Positions 52,015 to 60,258 are shown, numbered from the stretch's first letter. The stretch: 64,000 nucleotides of DNA from Paenibacillus sp. RUD330 (GCF_002243345.2 NZ_CP022655.2:4218501-4282500); one strand, 5' to 3'. The notes: a model not told the origin generated them from the letters alone. Numbers and translations are program-made.

Positions 52015-52239
52015 TTAGCGGTGTTGTTGGCCCGACAGTTGTTGCTCGGCGATTTGCACGAGTTTCTTCGTGATGTAGCCGCCGAGGGATCCTGCATCGC
52101 GGGTTGCTACGTTGCCGTAGTATCCGTCTGCTGGAATTTGTACACCCAGTTCTTGTGCTGCTTCGAATTTCATTTGCTCAAGGGCTTGTTTTGCACCTGG
52201 TACGACCAGTCTGTTGCTTCCGCTGTTGTTGCTTGCCAT
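52015..52239 (-). CDS. Alpha/beta-type small acid-soluble spore protein
   Basis: 74-residue SASP that coats and protects spore DNA and is degraded by the GPR protease at germination. Signature segments are complete: NRLVVPGAKQALEQMKFEAAQELG (contains the GPR cleavage region near KFEAA) and DGYYGNVATRDAGSLGGYITKKLV. ATG at 52239 follows AAAGGAG. A sigmaG-like promoter lies upstream. A close paralogue is at 55.6 kb. Confidence 0.96.
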   Translation of the reverse strand: MASNNSGSNRLVVPGAKQALEQMKFEAAQELGVQIPADGYYGNVATRDAGSLGGYITKKLVQIAEQQLSGQQHR

Positions 52240-52296
52240 TGTAATTGCTCCTTTCGAAGTTCGCACTTTGATGTGTGTGTTGCAAGCTTGCAAGCT

Positions 52297-52326
52297 TATT
52301 ATGTTCCGTTTCGAAAGTTCTATTCT
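52297..52326 (-). promoter_or_regulatory. sigmaG-type promoter of the first SASP gene
   Basis: Minus strand AGAATA (52321-52326), 17-base spacer, CATAATA (52297-52303), against the forespore consensus TGAATA/CATACTA. Between promoter and start a 7-base repeat (CTTGCAAGCTTGCAA) is seen. Confidence 0.65.
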
Positions 52327-52380
52327 ACGGCTCTTCAAATTTTCTTCCTCATCCTAATCTGAATCGGGAGGCCTACCGCC

Positions 52381-52548
52381 ATGTCCAAGCCCCTTGCCTT
52401 GATTTACTCTCTGCTGTCCTGCGTTCTCATGGTAGCGACCGCAATCTCCATCAGCTTCAGCGCCTGGCTGGCCATTACGCTGGCCGTCGCCACGACGGTG
52501 TTCATCGGCCTCGGCTTCATGCTCAAGTCGCGTCTCAAGCGTTCTTGA
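52381..52548 (+). CDS. Two-helix membrane miniprotein (YlaF/DUF5325-like)
   Basis: 55-residue protein with two hydrophobic helices (LALIYSLLSCVLMVATAISI; WLAITLAVATTVFIGLGFML) and a basic C-terminus (KSRLKRS). This layout matches the DUF5325/YlaF family of Bacilli, function unknown. GGGAGG lies 10 bases before ATG 52381. It sits alone between the SASP promoter and the trpS terminator. Confidence 0.72.
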   Translation: MSKPLALIYSLLSCVLMVATAISISFSAWLAITLAVATTVFIGLGFMLKSRLKRS

Positions 52549-52566
52549 ACGGCCGGATATAGACAA

Positions 52567-52611
52567 ACAAAAAGGGTGCCTCCCGGACAAGCTCCGAGGA
52601 AGGCACCCTTT
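52567..52611 (-). terminator. Terminator of trpS
   Basis: AAAGGGTGCC pairs with GGCACCCTTT; on the minus strand TTTTTGTTTG follows. It lies 24 bases past the trpS stop and also after the convergent miniprotein gene. Confidence 0.9.
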
Positions 52612-52634
52612 CGGCATTTTCGCCGACTTCCAGC

Positions 52635-53618
52635 TCACGGCTTCAAGAAGCCCATTCTTTCCTTGACGCCCGCAACGATGGCATCGGCTTCGGCCGAAGC
52701 TTTCTCGGCGCCGCGGCGCAGCACATCCTCCAGCTGACCGGAGCTGCGGATATCGCGGTAACGCTCCTGCAGCGGCTCCAGGACGGCAATGATCTGCTCG
52801 GCCAAGTCTTTCTTGAACGGACCGTAGCCCTGTCCTTCGAACTTCGCTTCTACTTCTTGCAGAGACAGGCCCGACATCTGCGAGTAGATGCCCATCAGAT
52901 TGCTGACCTCCGGCTTGGAGGAAAGGTCGTGCAGGACTTCCCGGCCCGAATCCGTCGTGGCGCGGCTGATCTTTTTGCGGATGACGTCGGGCGGATCCAG
53001 CAGCGCGATGAAGCTGCCCGGATTCGGATTGCTTTTGCTCATTTTTTTGGAGGCGTCGTCAAGCGACATGATGCGCGCGCCTACCTTCGGGATATAGGGC
53101 TCGGGCACGGTGAAGAAATCGCCGAAGCGGCTGTTGAAGCGCTGCGCCAGATCGCGGGTCAGCTCCAGATGCTGCTTCTGGTCGTCTCCGACCGGGACGA
53201 GGTCGGCGTTGTAGACGAGGATGTCCGCCGCCATCAGCGACGGATAGACGAACAGGCCTGCGCCCACGGAATCCTTTCCGGCTGCCTTGTCCTTGAACTG
53301 CGTCATCCGCTCCAGCTCACCCATCGAGGTCAGCGTCGTCAGAATCCAGCCCAGCTCGGCGTGAGCGCGCACATGGGACTGCATGTAGATGGACGCCCGC
53401 TCCGGATCGATGCCTGCGGCGAGGTAGATCGCGGCGATCGACTTGGACTGCTCGCGCAGCGCTTCCGGGTCTTGAGGCACGGTGATGGCGTGAAGATCCA
53501 CGACCATGAAGTAGCATTCATGCGTTTCCTGGAGCTTGACGAAGTTCTGCAAAGCGCCGATATAGTTGCCCAGCGTCAGCTGGCCGCTGGGCTGAATGCC
53601 CGAGAGGACTTTCTTCAT
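52635..53618 (-). CDS. trpS: Tryptophan--tRNA ligase
   Basis: 327-residue class I aminoacyl-tRNA synthetase that charges tRNA-Trp. The HIGH-equivalent is within SGIQPSGQLTLGNYIGA (residues 5-21), and the KMSKS loop is exact (KKMSKSNPN). Trp/tRNA-binding region LVPVGDDQKQHLELTRDLAQRFN is conserved. Length fits TrpRS of Bacilli (about 330). ATG at 53618 is preferred over TTG 9 bases upstream. Expression is controlled by a T-box leader that senses uncharged tRNA-Trp. Confidence 0.96.
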   Translation of the reverse strand: MKKVLSGIQPSGQLTLGNYIGALQNFVKLQETHECYFMVVDLHAITVPQDPEALREQSKSIAAIYLAAGIDPERASIYMQSHVRAHAELGWILTTLTSMGELERMTQFKDKAAGKDSVGAGLFVYPSLMAADILVYNADLVPVGDDQKQHLELTRDLAQRFNSRFGDFFTVPEPYIPKVGARIMSLDDASKKMSKSNPNPGSFIALLDPPDVIRKKISRATTDSGREVLHDLSSKPEVSNLMGIYSQMSGLSLQEVEAKFEGQGYGPFKKDLAEQIIAVLEPLQERYRDIRSSGQLEDVLRRGAEKASAEADAIVAGVKERMGFLKP

Positions 53619-53656
53619 TGGAACCAAGCCTTTCTGCGGTAGATTTTGGAAAAGAC

Positions 53657-53882
53657 AAAAAGGCCTCTCCTCCGCAAGGGACGAGAGACCGTGGTGCCAC
53701 CCTAATTCGCCGGATAATATCCGGCCTTGGATCCGATAACGTGGATGACCCGGGGAGACTGGCTCCCGGCTCCAGAGTCCATTCGGCGCCTTCCGATCCC
53801 GCCGGCTTCTCAGCTCCCGCCGGCTCTCTTGGGGAATCTTCGCTTACAGCGCCTACTTGTTTCTGTTCACAGCCATTTGCTT
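53657..53882 (-). ncRNA. T-box riboswitch (tRNA-Trp) leader of trpS
   Basis: The minus-strand transcript contains the conserved T-box AGGGTGGCACCACG (complement of 53690-53703). It is followed by a terminator (GGTCTCTC...GAGAGGCC and five T residues, 53657-53690). Upstream, an internal loop carries GAATGGACTC with TGG (complement of 53779-53781), the expected Trp specifier codon. Uncharged tRNA-Trp would pair at both places and favour the antiterminator, allowing trpS read-through. Confidence 0.9.
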
Positions 53883-53888
53883 ACCCCG

Positions 53889-53916
53889 ATTATAGCCTCC
53901 TCCCCCCAAAAGTCAA
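53889..53916 (-). promoter_or_regulatory. Promoter of the trpS T-box leader
   Basis: Minus strand TTGACT (53911-53916), 16-base spacer, TATAAT (53889-53894). Transcription should begin near 53882, giving a leader of about 265 bases. Confidence 0.8.
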
Positions 53917-54004
53917 GGGCGTCCGTTCTGCTCCTTGGCCGCCGCGCATAGATTGGTACAGGCCGCATCGGCCCTATTACCGGACCGAAGAAAGAAGGCC
54001 TTGC

Positions 54005-55009
54005 ATGACGCCTCAGCGCCTAGTTCCGCTCCTGACCGCAGCCGCCTCCATCGGAGCCGCCGCTGCCGCCTTTGCCGTCGTCCATAGAGATGCGGGAATA
54101 TCGGGAGCCGATATCCAGCCGTTCAAAACGGTATTTATCGGCATCATCCTCGAGGCTCTTCCCTTCGTCCTGCTCGGAGTGCTCTTCTCCGCCATCCTGC
54201 AGGTGTTCGTGCCGGACGAGCTGATCCGCCGCCTGATGCCTTCGCGGCCGCTTCCAGCCATTCTGATCGCCGGGCTGGCCGGCATTCTGTTTCCGCTGTG
54301 CGAATGCGGCATGATTCCCGTCGTCCGCCGCCTCATCCGCAAAGGCATGCCTGCAAGCGCAGGCATCACGTACATCCTTGCCGGACCGGTCGTGAACCCG
54401 ATCGTATTCTACTCCACGTACAGCGCCTTCGGGAGCGCGCCGGCAATGGCCTTCGCCCGGACCGGGCTCGCTTACGGCGTGGCCGTGCTGACCGGCATCC
54501 TCGTCTGGAAGTCCATGCGCGGCAATCCGCTCAAGGCCGATCTCGCTTCCATGTACGGCGCTGCGCCGGCTCGGCGTGACGAGCTTCCCGCATCAGCGGG
54601 CAGCAGGCTCGTCAGCATGATGGGCCATGCCTCGGACGAGTTTTTCGATATGGGCAAATACCTCATCTTCGGCGCCGCGCTTGCCGCCCTGTTCCAGACC
54701 GCGGTCAGCCGCTCCATGCTCGAAGAGCTCGGGGGCAGCCAGCTCTATTCGCATCTGTTCCTGATGGGGCTTGGCTTCCTGCTGTCGCTCTGCTCGACAT
54801 CCGACGCCTTCGTCGCCGCTTCCTTCGGCGGCAGCTTCGAGCATGGCGCGCTGCTGGCGTTCCTCGTCTTCGGACCGATGATCGATATCAAAAGCCTGAT
54901 GATGCTGCTCGCTTCGTTCCGCACCCGCTTCGTCCTTACGGCGGCAGCCTCCGCAGCGCTGCTGGTCTTGGCCGGCTCCTGGATCGCCGAAGCGCTGTTC
55001 TTGTCCTGA
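54005..55009 (+). CDS. YcgR/YraQ-family permease
   Basis: 334-residue membrane protein of the permease family that includes B. subtilis YcgR. Two repeated halves show EALPFVLLGVLFSAILQVF and SEFFDMGKYLIFGAALAALFQ-like elements, the Cys-containing GILFPLCECGMIPVVRR and SLCSTSDAFVAASF. About eight to ten helices are predicted by eye. ATG at 54005 follows GAAGG. The following gene is a YcgQ-like partner 33 bases downstream. Homologous pairs have been tied to metal stress, but the transported substrate is unsettled. Confidence 0.85.
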   Translation: MTPQRLVPLLTAAASIGAAAAAFAVVHRDAGISGADIQPFKTVFIGIILEALPFVLLGVLFSAILQVFVPDELIRRLMPSRPLPAILIAGLAGILFPLCECGMIPVVRRLIRKGMPASAGITYILAGPVVNPIVFYSTYSAFGSAPAMAFARTGLAYGVAVLTGILVWKSMRGNPLKADLASMYGAAPARRDELPASAGSRLVSMMGHASDEFFDMGKYLIFGAALAALFQTAVSRSMLEELGGSQLYSHLFLMGLGFLLSLCSTSDAFVAASFGGSFEHGALLAFLVFGPMIDIKSLMMLLASFRTRFVLTAAASAALLVLAGSWIAEALFLS

Positions 55010-55042
55010 TGGAACCCGATTGCGAGAGGAGGCTGGTCCCGC

Positions 55043-55507
55043 ATGCAGCCGGAATACCGTACGAAAGCCTATCACCAACTCGCCCGCTCCCTCATCATGG
55101 GCTTGTTCGCACTCTATATGACGGGTCTGGCCAAGACGGACTCGCTCGGCCAGTTCGTCGAATCCGGCGCATATGCGGGAATCAAGCTGTCGGCAATCGC
55201 GCTGTATGCCATGGCCGCATGCCAGCTGTACGCCGCGATCTCCTTGCTTCGAGGCGACGACATCCAGGCCGACTGCGATTGCGGCGCCCATTCGCCGGGT
55301 AAGGCGGGACCGCTTCAATGGGCGATGTACGCCCTTTTTCTTCTTCCCCTCCTGCTCGGCATGCTGCCCGATCAAGGCAGCCCGGCAGGCTGGCAGCAGG
55401 AGAAGGGAATCCACGATCACGGCGGCAGCCAGCCCGCTTCTCCCCCATCCGCTCCTGTTCCCGAAGAGAAAGCGGACCTGCAGCCGTCGCCGCATTCCCG
55501 TTCTTAA
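55043..55507 (+). CDS. Shortened YcgQ-like (TIGR03943) membrane partner
   Basis: 154-residue protein with four hydrophobic segments (SLIMGLFALYMTGLAKTD; GIKLSAIALYAMAACQLY; LQWAMYALFLLPLLLGMLP). These correspond to the N-terminal membrane half of the YcgQ/TIGR03943 family, normally 250-290 residues. The extracytoplasmic C-terminal domain is absent. Instead a Pro/Ser-rich tail of about 40 residues ends at 55507. A CDCG motif (residues 78-81) lies in the loop before the last helix. ATG at 55043 follows AGGAGG. Whether this is a natural short form or a truncated gene cannot be decided here. Confidence 0.7.
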   Translation: MQPEYRTKAYHQLARSLIMGLFALYMTGLAKTDSLGQFVESGAYAGIKLSAIALYAMAACQLYAAISLLRGDDIQADCDCGAHSPGKAGPLQWAMYALFLLPLLLGMLPDQGSPAGWQQEKGIHDHGGSQPASPPSAPVPEEKADLQPSPHSRS

Positions 55508-55556
55508 ATGGAAGCCGCCTTCTTTATGGAAATAAAATGCGCGTGAAAATTTCCCA

Positions 55557-55588
55557 TGCATATATTTGGAAACAATGTGCGCATACTA
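55557..55588 (+). promoter_or_regulatory. sigmaG-type promoter of the second SASP gene
   Basis: CATACTA at 55582-55588 is a perfect forespore -10; the -35 TGCATA (55557-55562) has a 19-base spacer, slightly long. ATG follows 28 bases after the -10. Confidence 0.6.
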
Positions 55589-55616
55589 CCTCCAGACCAC
55601 TTAGGAGGTGAATTCC

Positions 55617-55841
55617 ATGGCAGGATCCCGCACCAACCGCCTCGTCGTTCCAGGCTGCCAAGCAGCGCTTGAGCAAATGAAATTCGAAGCCGCGCAAGCA
55701 CTCGGCATCCAAATCCCGCAAGACGGCTACTACGGCAATATGGCTACCCGCGATGCCGGTTCCCTTGGCGGCTACATAACGAAGCGCCTCGTTGAAATCG
55801 CCGAGCAGCAGCTCTCCGGCAGCGCAGGACGCATGCGCTGA
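55617..55841 (+). CDS. Alpha/beta-type small acid-soluble spore protein
   Basis: 74-residue SASP closely related to the one at 52 kb: NRLVVPGCQAALEQMKFEAA and DGYYGNMATRDAGSLGGYITKRLV. It differs by a Cys at position 14 and an Arg-rich C-terminus (GSAGRMR). ATG at 55617 follows AGGAGGTG by 6 bases. It protects forespore DNA and has its own sigmaG-like promoter and a strong terminator. Confidence 0.96.
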   Translation: MAGSRTNRLVVPGCQAALEQMKFEAAQALGIQIPQDGYYGNMATRDAGSLGGYITKRLVEIAEQQLSGSAGRMR

Positions 55842-55892
55842 TTCCCGTACGGAATCGAACGCGCGCCGCATGCCGGCGCGAGCGCCAATCAG

Positions 55893-55935
55893 AAAAGAAC
55901 AGCCTTTGTCCTCATCGGACAAAGGCTGTTCTTTT
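55893..55935. terminator. Bidirectional terminator after the second SASP gene
   Basis: AAAAGAACAGCCTTTGTCC (55893-55911) pairs perfectly with GGACAAAGGCTGTTCTTTT (55917-55935). A and T tracts allow use by both strands. The 166 bases from here to the next stop codon contain no gene. Confidence 0.93.
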
Positions 55936-56101
55936 GGGGGCGTTGCGATGAACGGGAGCGTTCAGGCCGCTTGCGAGATGATCCCTGCGTTCCGCATTCA
56001 TGTTCATTCCTGCATGGAGAATTCATCCGATTCCATCGGATGGTCCGCACGGCATCGTTGGAGGGAATCGTCCACTGCCTTGCGGCGGATGGTCCGGACG
56101 G

Positions 56102-56533
56102 CTACTCTTCGGCCGCCTCCTTGCGCTCGTACAGCTTCGGATGCTTGGGCTCGAACCGGAACGGGGAACTCGCCAGATTGTAGTTCGACTCGCATAACAT
56201 GCTCGCGGACCAGCTGGATGCCGTTGCCGTTCCTTGGCGGACCGAGAAGTCGTACAGAATTTCCCCGTGCGTCCATTCCTTCTTGTGCTTGAGGGCTTCG
56301 ACGGCCATATGCCGGAATTCCTGCACCTGGGCTGCCGTCAGCCCTTTCGGCGAGAACGCGGCCGAATTATTTTTTAGCTCGATGGGGTTATGCCTGATGC
56401 CGTATTTGCCGACAGTATTATTACGGATATGGATAAGCACGGTGCCTGCGGATGCATGCGTAAGCTCCGTCTCCAGCTGACGGAATACATAATCGACTTG
56501 TCTGGCCAGCGGCGCAGAACCATATGGATTCAT
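56102..56533 (-). CDS. Conserved hypothetical protein
   Basis: 143-residue soluble protein with an N-terminal alpha/beta part (APLARQVDYVFRQLETELTHASAGTVLIHIRNN) and a central helix pair (GLTAAQVQEFRHMAVEALKHK). A C-terminal part has several aromatic and polar residues (LYDFSVRQGTATASS; FRFEPKHPKLYERK). No membrane helix or known catalytic motif is recognised. GGGAGGTGA gives a strong Shine-Dalgarno 6 bases before ATG 56533. The codon use and binding site support a real gene. Confidence 0.75.
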   Translation of the reverse strand: MNPYGSAPLARQVDYVFRQLETELTHASAGTVLIHIRNNTVGKYGIRHNPIELKNNSAAFSPKGLTAAQVQEFRHMAVEALKHKKEWTHGEILYDFSVRQGTATASSWSASMLCESNYNLASSPFRFEPKHPKLYERKEAAEE

Positions 56534-56844
56534 TAATGTCACCTCCCTGCTGTGAATTCCGTTCCCCTGTCATCGGGGCTCTTGGTCAAAACGCTTCTAG
56601 GAGGCCTGTAGCGATTATAGGACATCCATTTCCAGCCATCAACTAAATTTTTACAAAATATGATAAAATTCTACGGTTATCCGGGTCTATATTCTCTGTT
56701 TTTCAATAGAAATACGACAATTATAGACCTCTTCCCCAGGACAATGTTATAATATGGATAATTCAAAAGACCTAATTTCCCCTGTTTTTTCCTTTCAAGC
56801 TTACATACACAGCCTTCATTTCCTATCGATAAGGAGCGATTTTC
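56534..56844. other. AT-rich intergenic region before the chemoreceptor gene
   Basis: About 310 bases with the two divergent promoter regions. TATAAT at 56748-56753 is a plausible -10 for the chemoreceptor gene, with a weak -35. TAAA (56664-56667) and GTCTATAT (56685-56692) resemble the two parts of a flagellar sigmaD promoter, but the 17-base spacing is 2 too long. No gene is seen. Confidence 0.45.
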
Positions 56845-58101
56845 ATGGAATGGTACAATTCTCTTTCCGTCAAAAGCAGAATCCGGTACGCCCTGTACGG
56901 CATGGTCGTTGCATTCAGTCTTGTAAGCCTTGTATTCGCGCTGGTTGCCGGTTCGGCCTTGTGGCCGGTCCTCGTCACGATCGCCGTCTGCGCAGCCGCC
57001 GCATTTCCGCTCTCCCAGGTCATCGAGCGCTCGCTGATGGGCTCCATCGAAGAGATGACCGCCGTCGCCTATCGCATCGCGAAGGGAGACTTCACGCAGA
57101 AGGTCGACGCCTCCGGCTCCTCTCTCGGCGAGCTCGGCCACTCCTTCAACAGCATGATCGAAAAGCTCCGGGACATTCTTGTCGACACCTCCAAGATCAG
57201 CCGCACGGTCGGGGAGACGAGCACCGGCATCTTCGAGAAGAACCGCCAGGTCAAGAACGTCATGGAGCAAGTGGCCTCGTCGGCAGGCGAGCTTGCGACC
57301 GGAGCCAACGAAATCTCCGGCGAAGTCGGGGACATGACGGATTCCATCCGCGACATCGAATTGAAGGTTTCCGCCTATGCGGAATCGAGCCGCCTGATGA
57401 ACGAGCGCTTGGAAGCCGCGATGCGTCTGGTCGAGAAGGGACGTCACTCCGTCGAGACCCAGGCGGAAGGAACCCGCCGGACGGAAGAGGCGGCGACCCA
57501 GGTATCGGCGGCCATCAGCAAGCTCTCCGAAGCAGCCGTAGGCATCTCCTCCATTACGAGGACGATATCGGATCTGGCGGAGCAGACCAACCTGCTGTCC
57601 CTCAATGCTTCTATTGAAGCGGCGCGAGCCGGAGAGCACGGGCTCGGCTTCGCGGTCGTCGCCCAGGAAGTGCGCAAGCTGGCCGAGGAATCGACCGCTT
57701 CGACCAAGGAAGTCTTCCACCTCGTCAAAGGAATCGAGCAAGGCGTAAAGGAAGCGGCCTCGAACATGAAGATCAACGAGCAGGCCGTCCAGCTTCAATC
57801 CGAGATGATCAAGGAAACGGAAGAGATCTTCAGCCAGATCGTCTCCAGCGTGCAGTTCATATCCGAACAGATCCATACCTTCTCCAAAGAAAGCGAGAGC
57901 ATGCAGGAAAGCGCTCGCCTGATTTCTTCGGCCATCCAGAACATATCCGCCATCACGCAGCAATCCGCGGCCGGAACCGAGCAAGTATCCGCCGCGATGA
58001 ACGAGCAGATCGAAGCCATTCAGACCGTCGTCGAGGAAACCGGACGGATGCAGCAGATGGCGTCCCAGCTTCAGCGGACGATTCAAGTGTTCAAGGTATA
58101 G
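56845..58101 (+). CDS. Sensor-less methyl-accepting chemotaxis protein
   Basis: 418-residue receptor. Two adjacent N-terminal helices ([40 protein letters not shown]) are separated by only a few residues, so no extracellular ligand domain exists. A HAMP domain follows (about 60-112), then a long coiled-coil signalling domain with the conserved hairpin tip [25 protein letters not shown] and methylation-helix repeats. It may sense membrane state or intracellular signals, or associate with another partner. ATG at 56845 follows AAGGAG. It is followed by a clear terminator. Confidence 0.9.
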   Translation: MEWYNSLSVKSRIRYALYGMVVAFSLVSLVFALVAGSALWPVLVTIAVCAAAAFPLSQVIERSLMGSIEEMTAVAYRIAKGDFTQKVDASGSSLGELGHSFNSMIEKLRDILVDTSKISRTVGETSTGIFEKNRQVKNVMEQVASSAGELATGANEISGEVGDMTDSIRDIELKVSAYAESSRLMNERLEAAMRLVEKGRHSVETQAEGTRRTEEAATQVSAAISKLSEAAVGISSITRTISDLAEQTNLLSLNASIEAARAGEHGLGFAVVAQEVRKLAEESTASTKEVFHLVKGIEQGVKEAASNMKINEQAVQLQSEMIKETEEIFSQIVSSVQFISEQIHTFSKESESMQESARLISSAIQNISAITQQSAAGTEQVSAAMNEQIEAIQTVVEETGRMQQMASQLQRTIQVFKV

Positions 58102-58110
58102 CGGCCTCAA

Positions 58111-58137
58111 GCCTCCGGTAATCCGGAGGCTTTTTTT
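58111..58137 (+). terminator. Terminator of the chemoreceptor gene
   Basis: GCCTCCGG-TAAT-CCGGAGGC followed by seven T residues, 10 bases past the stop. Confidence 0.95.
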
Positions 58138-58254
58138 GTCCCTCCTCCCTGTCCGCAGGAATGATCCACCCTTCCTCAGGGAATCATGTACCGGCAGGAA
58201 TCCCAAAGCTTGAGCGGGCTGACCGCCCAATCGGTCCGGAAGGAGAGATGATGC

Positions 58255-59169
58255 TTGAAGCGCAGTAAAAGCCGCTTGGACGCGTTCCGCAAGATGCGGC
58301 CGATTGCACGGCCTGCGGCCGCATGCCTCGTCATGGCGGCTGCTCTGCTGATGCAGGCGCCGGCTTCGGCCGACGGCAGCATGTCCTCCTCGGCAGGGAC
58401 CAAGGCCGCCGCTGCATGGACAGCAGGCGCCGGATCCAGCCTCTCCCATCCTGATCCATCGTCCAAGAAGTCGAAGCAGCGGCGCGCCGCCATATCGTGG
58501 GCGGCCCTGTCCAGCCGTTATCCGGGAGCCTTCGCCACAAGAGGACCGGCTTCTCCGAAGCGTGCCGCGCTTACTTTCGACGACGTGCCCGACAACTATT
58601 ATACGCCTCGCGTGCTCGACATTCTGGCCAGAGAGCATGTCAGAGCGACCTTTTTCCTGGTCGGACAGCGCGCCGCCGCCCACCCGGATATGGTGCAGCG
58701 GATCCGGATGGAAGGCCATGCGGTCGGAAGCCATTCCTACAATCACACTTCTTATGCCCGCCTCTCCTTGGAGGAGTTCATTTCGCAGATCCGACGCACG
58801 GATAAAATCCTGCTCCCCCAGCTCGGCTTCACTCCCCGCTTCATGCGTCCGCCTTACGGAGAGATCAAGCCGGAGCAGCTCGGCTGGGCGCAGGGACACG
58901 GGTACTTCGTCGTGAACTGGAACGTGGACACCGAGGACTGGAAGGGGCTGGGCGCCGATGCCATCATCCGCAATGTGAAGCGCACTCTCGTGCCCGGAAG
59001 CATCATCCTGCAGCATGCCGGAGGCGGAACCGGAGAGGATTTGAGCGGAACGCTGGATGCGCTGCCCCGCATCATCGCCATGCTGCGCCAGAAGGGATAC
59101 GAATTGGTGACCGTGCCCGAGCTGCTCGGCGAATCGGAGGCTGTAGAGGAATTCAGGCTGTACGATTGA
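58255..59169 (+). CDS. Secreted polysaccharide deacetylase (NodB/CE4)
   Basis: 304-residue enzyme. A basic n-region and hydrophobic core (ACLVMAAALLMQAPASA) form a signal peptide. A Ser/Ala/Lys-rich linker precedes the NodB domain (about 103-290). CE4 motifs are complete: TFDD (D109, D110), metal ligands H160 and H164 in SHSYNH, RPPYGE, the WNVDTEDW loop and ILQHAGGG. It removes acetyl groups from peptidoglycan or other N-acetyl glycans outside the membrane. TTG at 58255 has AAGGAG 9 bases upstream. Confidence 0.9.
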   Translation: MKRSKSRLDAFRKMRPIARPAAACLVMAAALLMQAPASADGSMSSSAGTKAAAAWTAGAGSSLSHPDPSSKKSKQRRAAISWAALSSRYPGAFATRGPASPKRAALTFDDVPDNYYTPRVLDILAREHVRATFFLVGQRAAAHPDMVQRIRMEGHAVGSHSYNHTSYARLSLEEFISQIRRTDKILLPQLGFTPRFMRPPYGEIKPEQLGWAQGHGYFVVNWNVDTEDWKGLGADAIIRNVKRTLVPGSIILQHAGGGTGEDLSGTLDALPRIIAMLRQKGYELVTVPELLGESEAVEEFRLYD

Positions 59170-59187
59170 GAGCTGCGGGCATCGGCA

Positions 59188-59219
59188 TAAAAAAACCGGC
59201 TCCATGAAAGGAGCCGGTT
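59188..59219. terminator. Bidirectional terminator between deacetylase and LysM-3D genes
   Basis: AACCGGCTCC (59194-59203) pairs with GGAGCCGGTT (59210-59219); the A-tract gives a U-tract on the minus strand, for the LysM-3D gene whose stop is 11 bases upstream. Confidence 0.85.
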
Positions 59220-59229
59220 GAGCCTGCTG

Positions 59230-59934
59230 CTATTTCAGTACATGAACCTTGACATATTGGAAGCCGAAGTTCTGGGCTTGCGCCGTCGTTCCCGGCACGA
59301 AGATGTCGATGCGCTGGCCGTTGATGGCGCCGCCGGTATCCGAAGCCGTCGCAATCATGCCTCCGACCGGAAGGCCTTCGTAATTGTAGCCCGTAATGTA
59401 GAGCTTCGTTCCGAGCGGAATCTGCTTCGGATCAACGGCGACCGTTCCGACCTTGAGCGGGTTGCCGAAGTAGTCGACTGCTCCCCACTTGCCGTTCTCC
59501 GATGCGGCCGACGTATAGGCCGTCGCTTTGATGTTCAACGTTTTCGCTACCTGGTAGGAGGTTCCGTTGGGCGCGATCACTTGCTTGGCTCCGTCTTCCT
59601 TGGAGAGCAGCTGGATGCCTCCGGCAGCCGCATTGGCCTTCATCGAGGCTCCGGCGGCCGCATTGGCCGCGTCGGTCGCAGGGATCGAGAGCGTAAGTCC
59701 GGCATAGATGTTCGCAGCCTCGACATCTTGGTTGAACGACATCAGCTTGTCCAGCGAAACGCCGAATTGCTTCGACAGGTTCCAGAACGTATCGCCGTCC
59801 TTGGCGATGTAATCCGTGGCGGCAAATGCAGGCGAGGCGCTGGTCCAGATCACGGCTCCTGCCGCCAAAGCGGCAGCTGTCCTTCCGATCGGGCGCAGCA
59901 GGGATGTCATCCGTTTTTTCATCGTCATCGTCAT
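59230..59934 (-). CDS. Secreted LysM and 3D-domain cell-wall protein (YocH/YuiC-like)
   Basis: 234-residue exported protein. Signal peptide (AALAAGAVIWTSASPAFA), one LysM domain (about 33-78: YIAKDGDTFWNLSKQFGVSL...GLTLSIP), an Ala-rich linker and a C-terminal 3D domain. The three aspartates are visible in VAVDPKQIPLG, ATASDTGG and QRIDIFV. Such proteins are lytic transglycosylase-like muralytic enzymes related to YocH, YuiC and the Sps/Rpf fold. ATG at 59934 has GGAGG 5 bases upstream; ATGs at 59928 and 59922 are alternatives. No ydaO-type riboswitch was recognised upstream. Confidence 0.88.
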   Translation of the reverse strand: MTMTMKKRMTSLLRPIGRTAAALAAGAVIWTSASPAFAATDYIAKDGDTFWNLSKQFGVSLDKLMSFNQDVEAANIYAGLTLSIPATDAANAAAGASMKANAAAGGIQLLSKEDGAKQVIAPNGTSYQVAKTLNIKATAYTSAASENGKWGAVDYFGNPLKVGTVAVDPKQIPLGTKLYITGYNYEGLPVGGMIATASDTGGAINGQRIDIFVPGTTAQAQNFGFQYVKVHVLK

Positions 59935-60208
59935 TATGTCCTCCAGTTCGGCGGTCCCCATCCAGCTTGGAACCGTTATGTGAGTCCGCGGCAACTCGTT
60001 GGGACTCAGAATAACACAGGCTTTCTCGCCGCGGACCGTCCAAAAACTGACAGGAAGCAATTATGAAAGGCTCTCATTTTTGCCTGAGGAAGCGGAATCC
60101 CATGCGGCAGAAGGGGATCGGCGCATCGGCGCCGCTCCCTCTCCCGGCGGAATGAAAAAATTCTAATGGAGCTTGCGAAGGGCGGCAAGAGCCTCTTGGG
60201 GGATGGGA

Positions 60209-60237
60209 ACGGGCGACTGAAGGTCGCCCGTTTTTTT
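60209..60237 (+). terminator. Orphan plus-strand intrinsic terminator
   Basis: ACGGGCGAC-TGAAG-GTCGCCCGT followed by T residues (60231-60237), a textbook terminator on the plus strand. No plus-strand gene lies between the LysM-3D start and this point, which suggests a small RNA or leader. The surrounding 59935-60304 interval otherwise holds the LysM-3D upstream region and no gene. Confidence 0.8.
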
Positions 60238-60258
60238 CAGGGAACCATCCGCCAGCAC

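Noticed and set aside
56677-59205. 842-residue open frame on the minus strand
   Set aside because: It runs opposite the chemoreceptor, its terminator and the deacetylase, all clearly plus-strand genes; composition is an antisense artefact.
59935-60200. c-di-AMP (ydaO-type) riboswitch before the LysM-3D gene
   Set aside because: This gene class often has one, but I could not find the conserved core segments on the minus strand.
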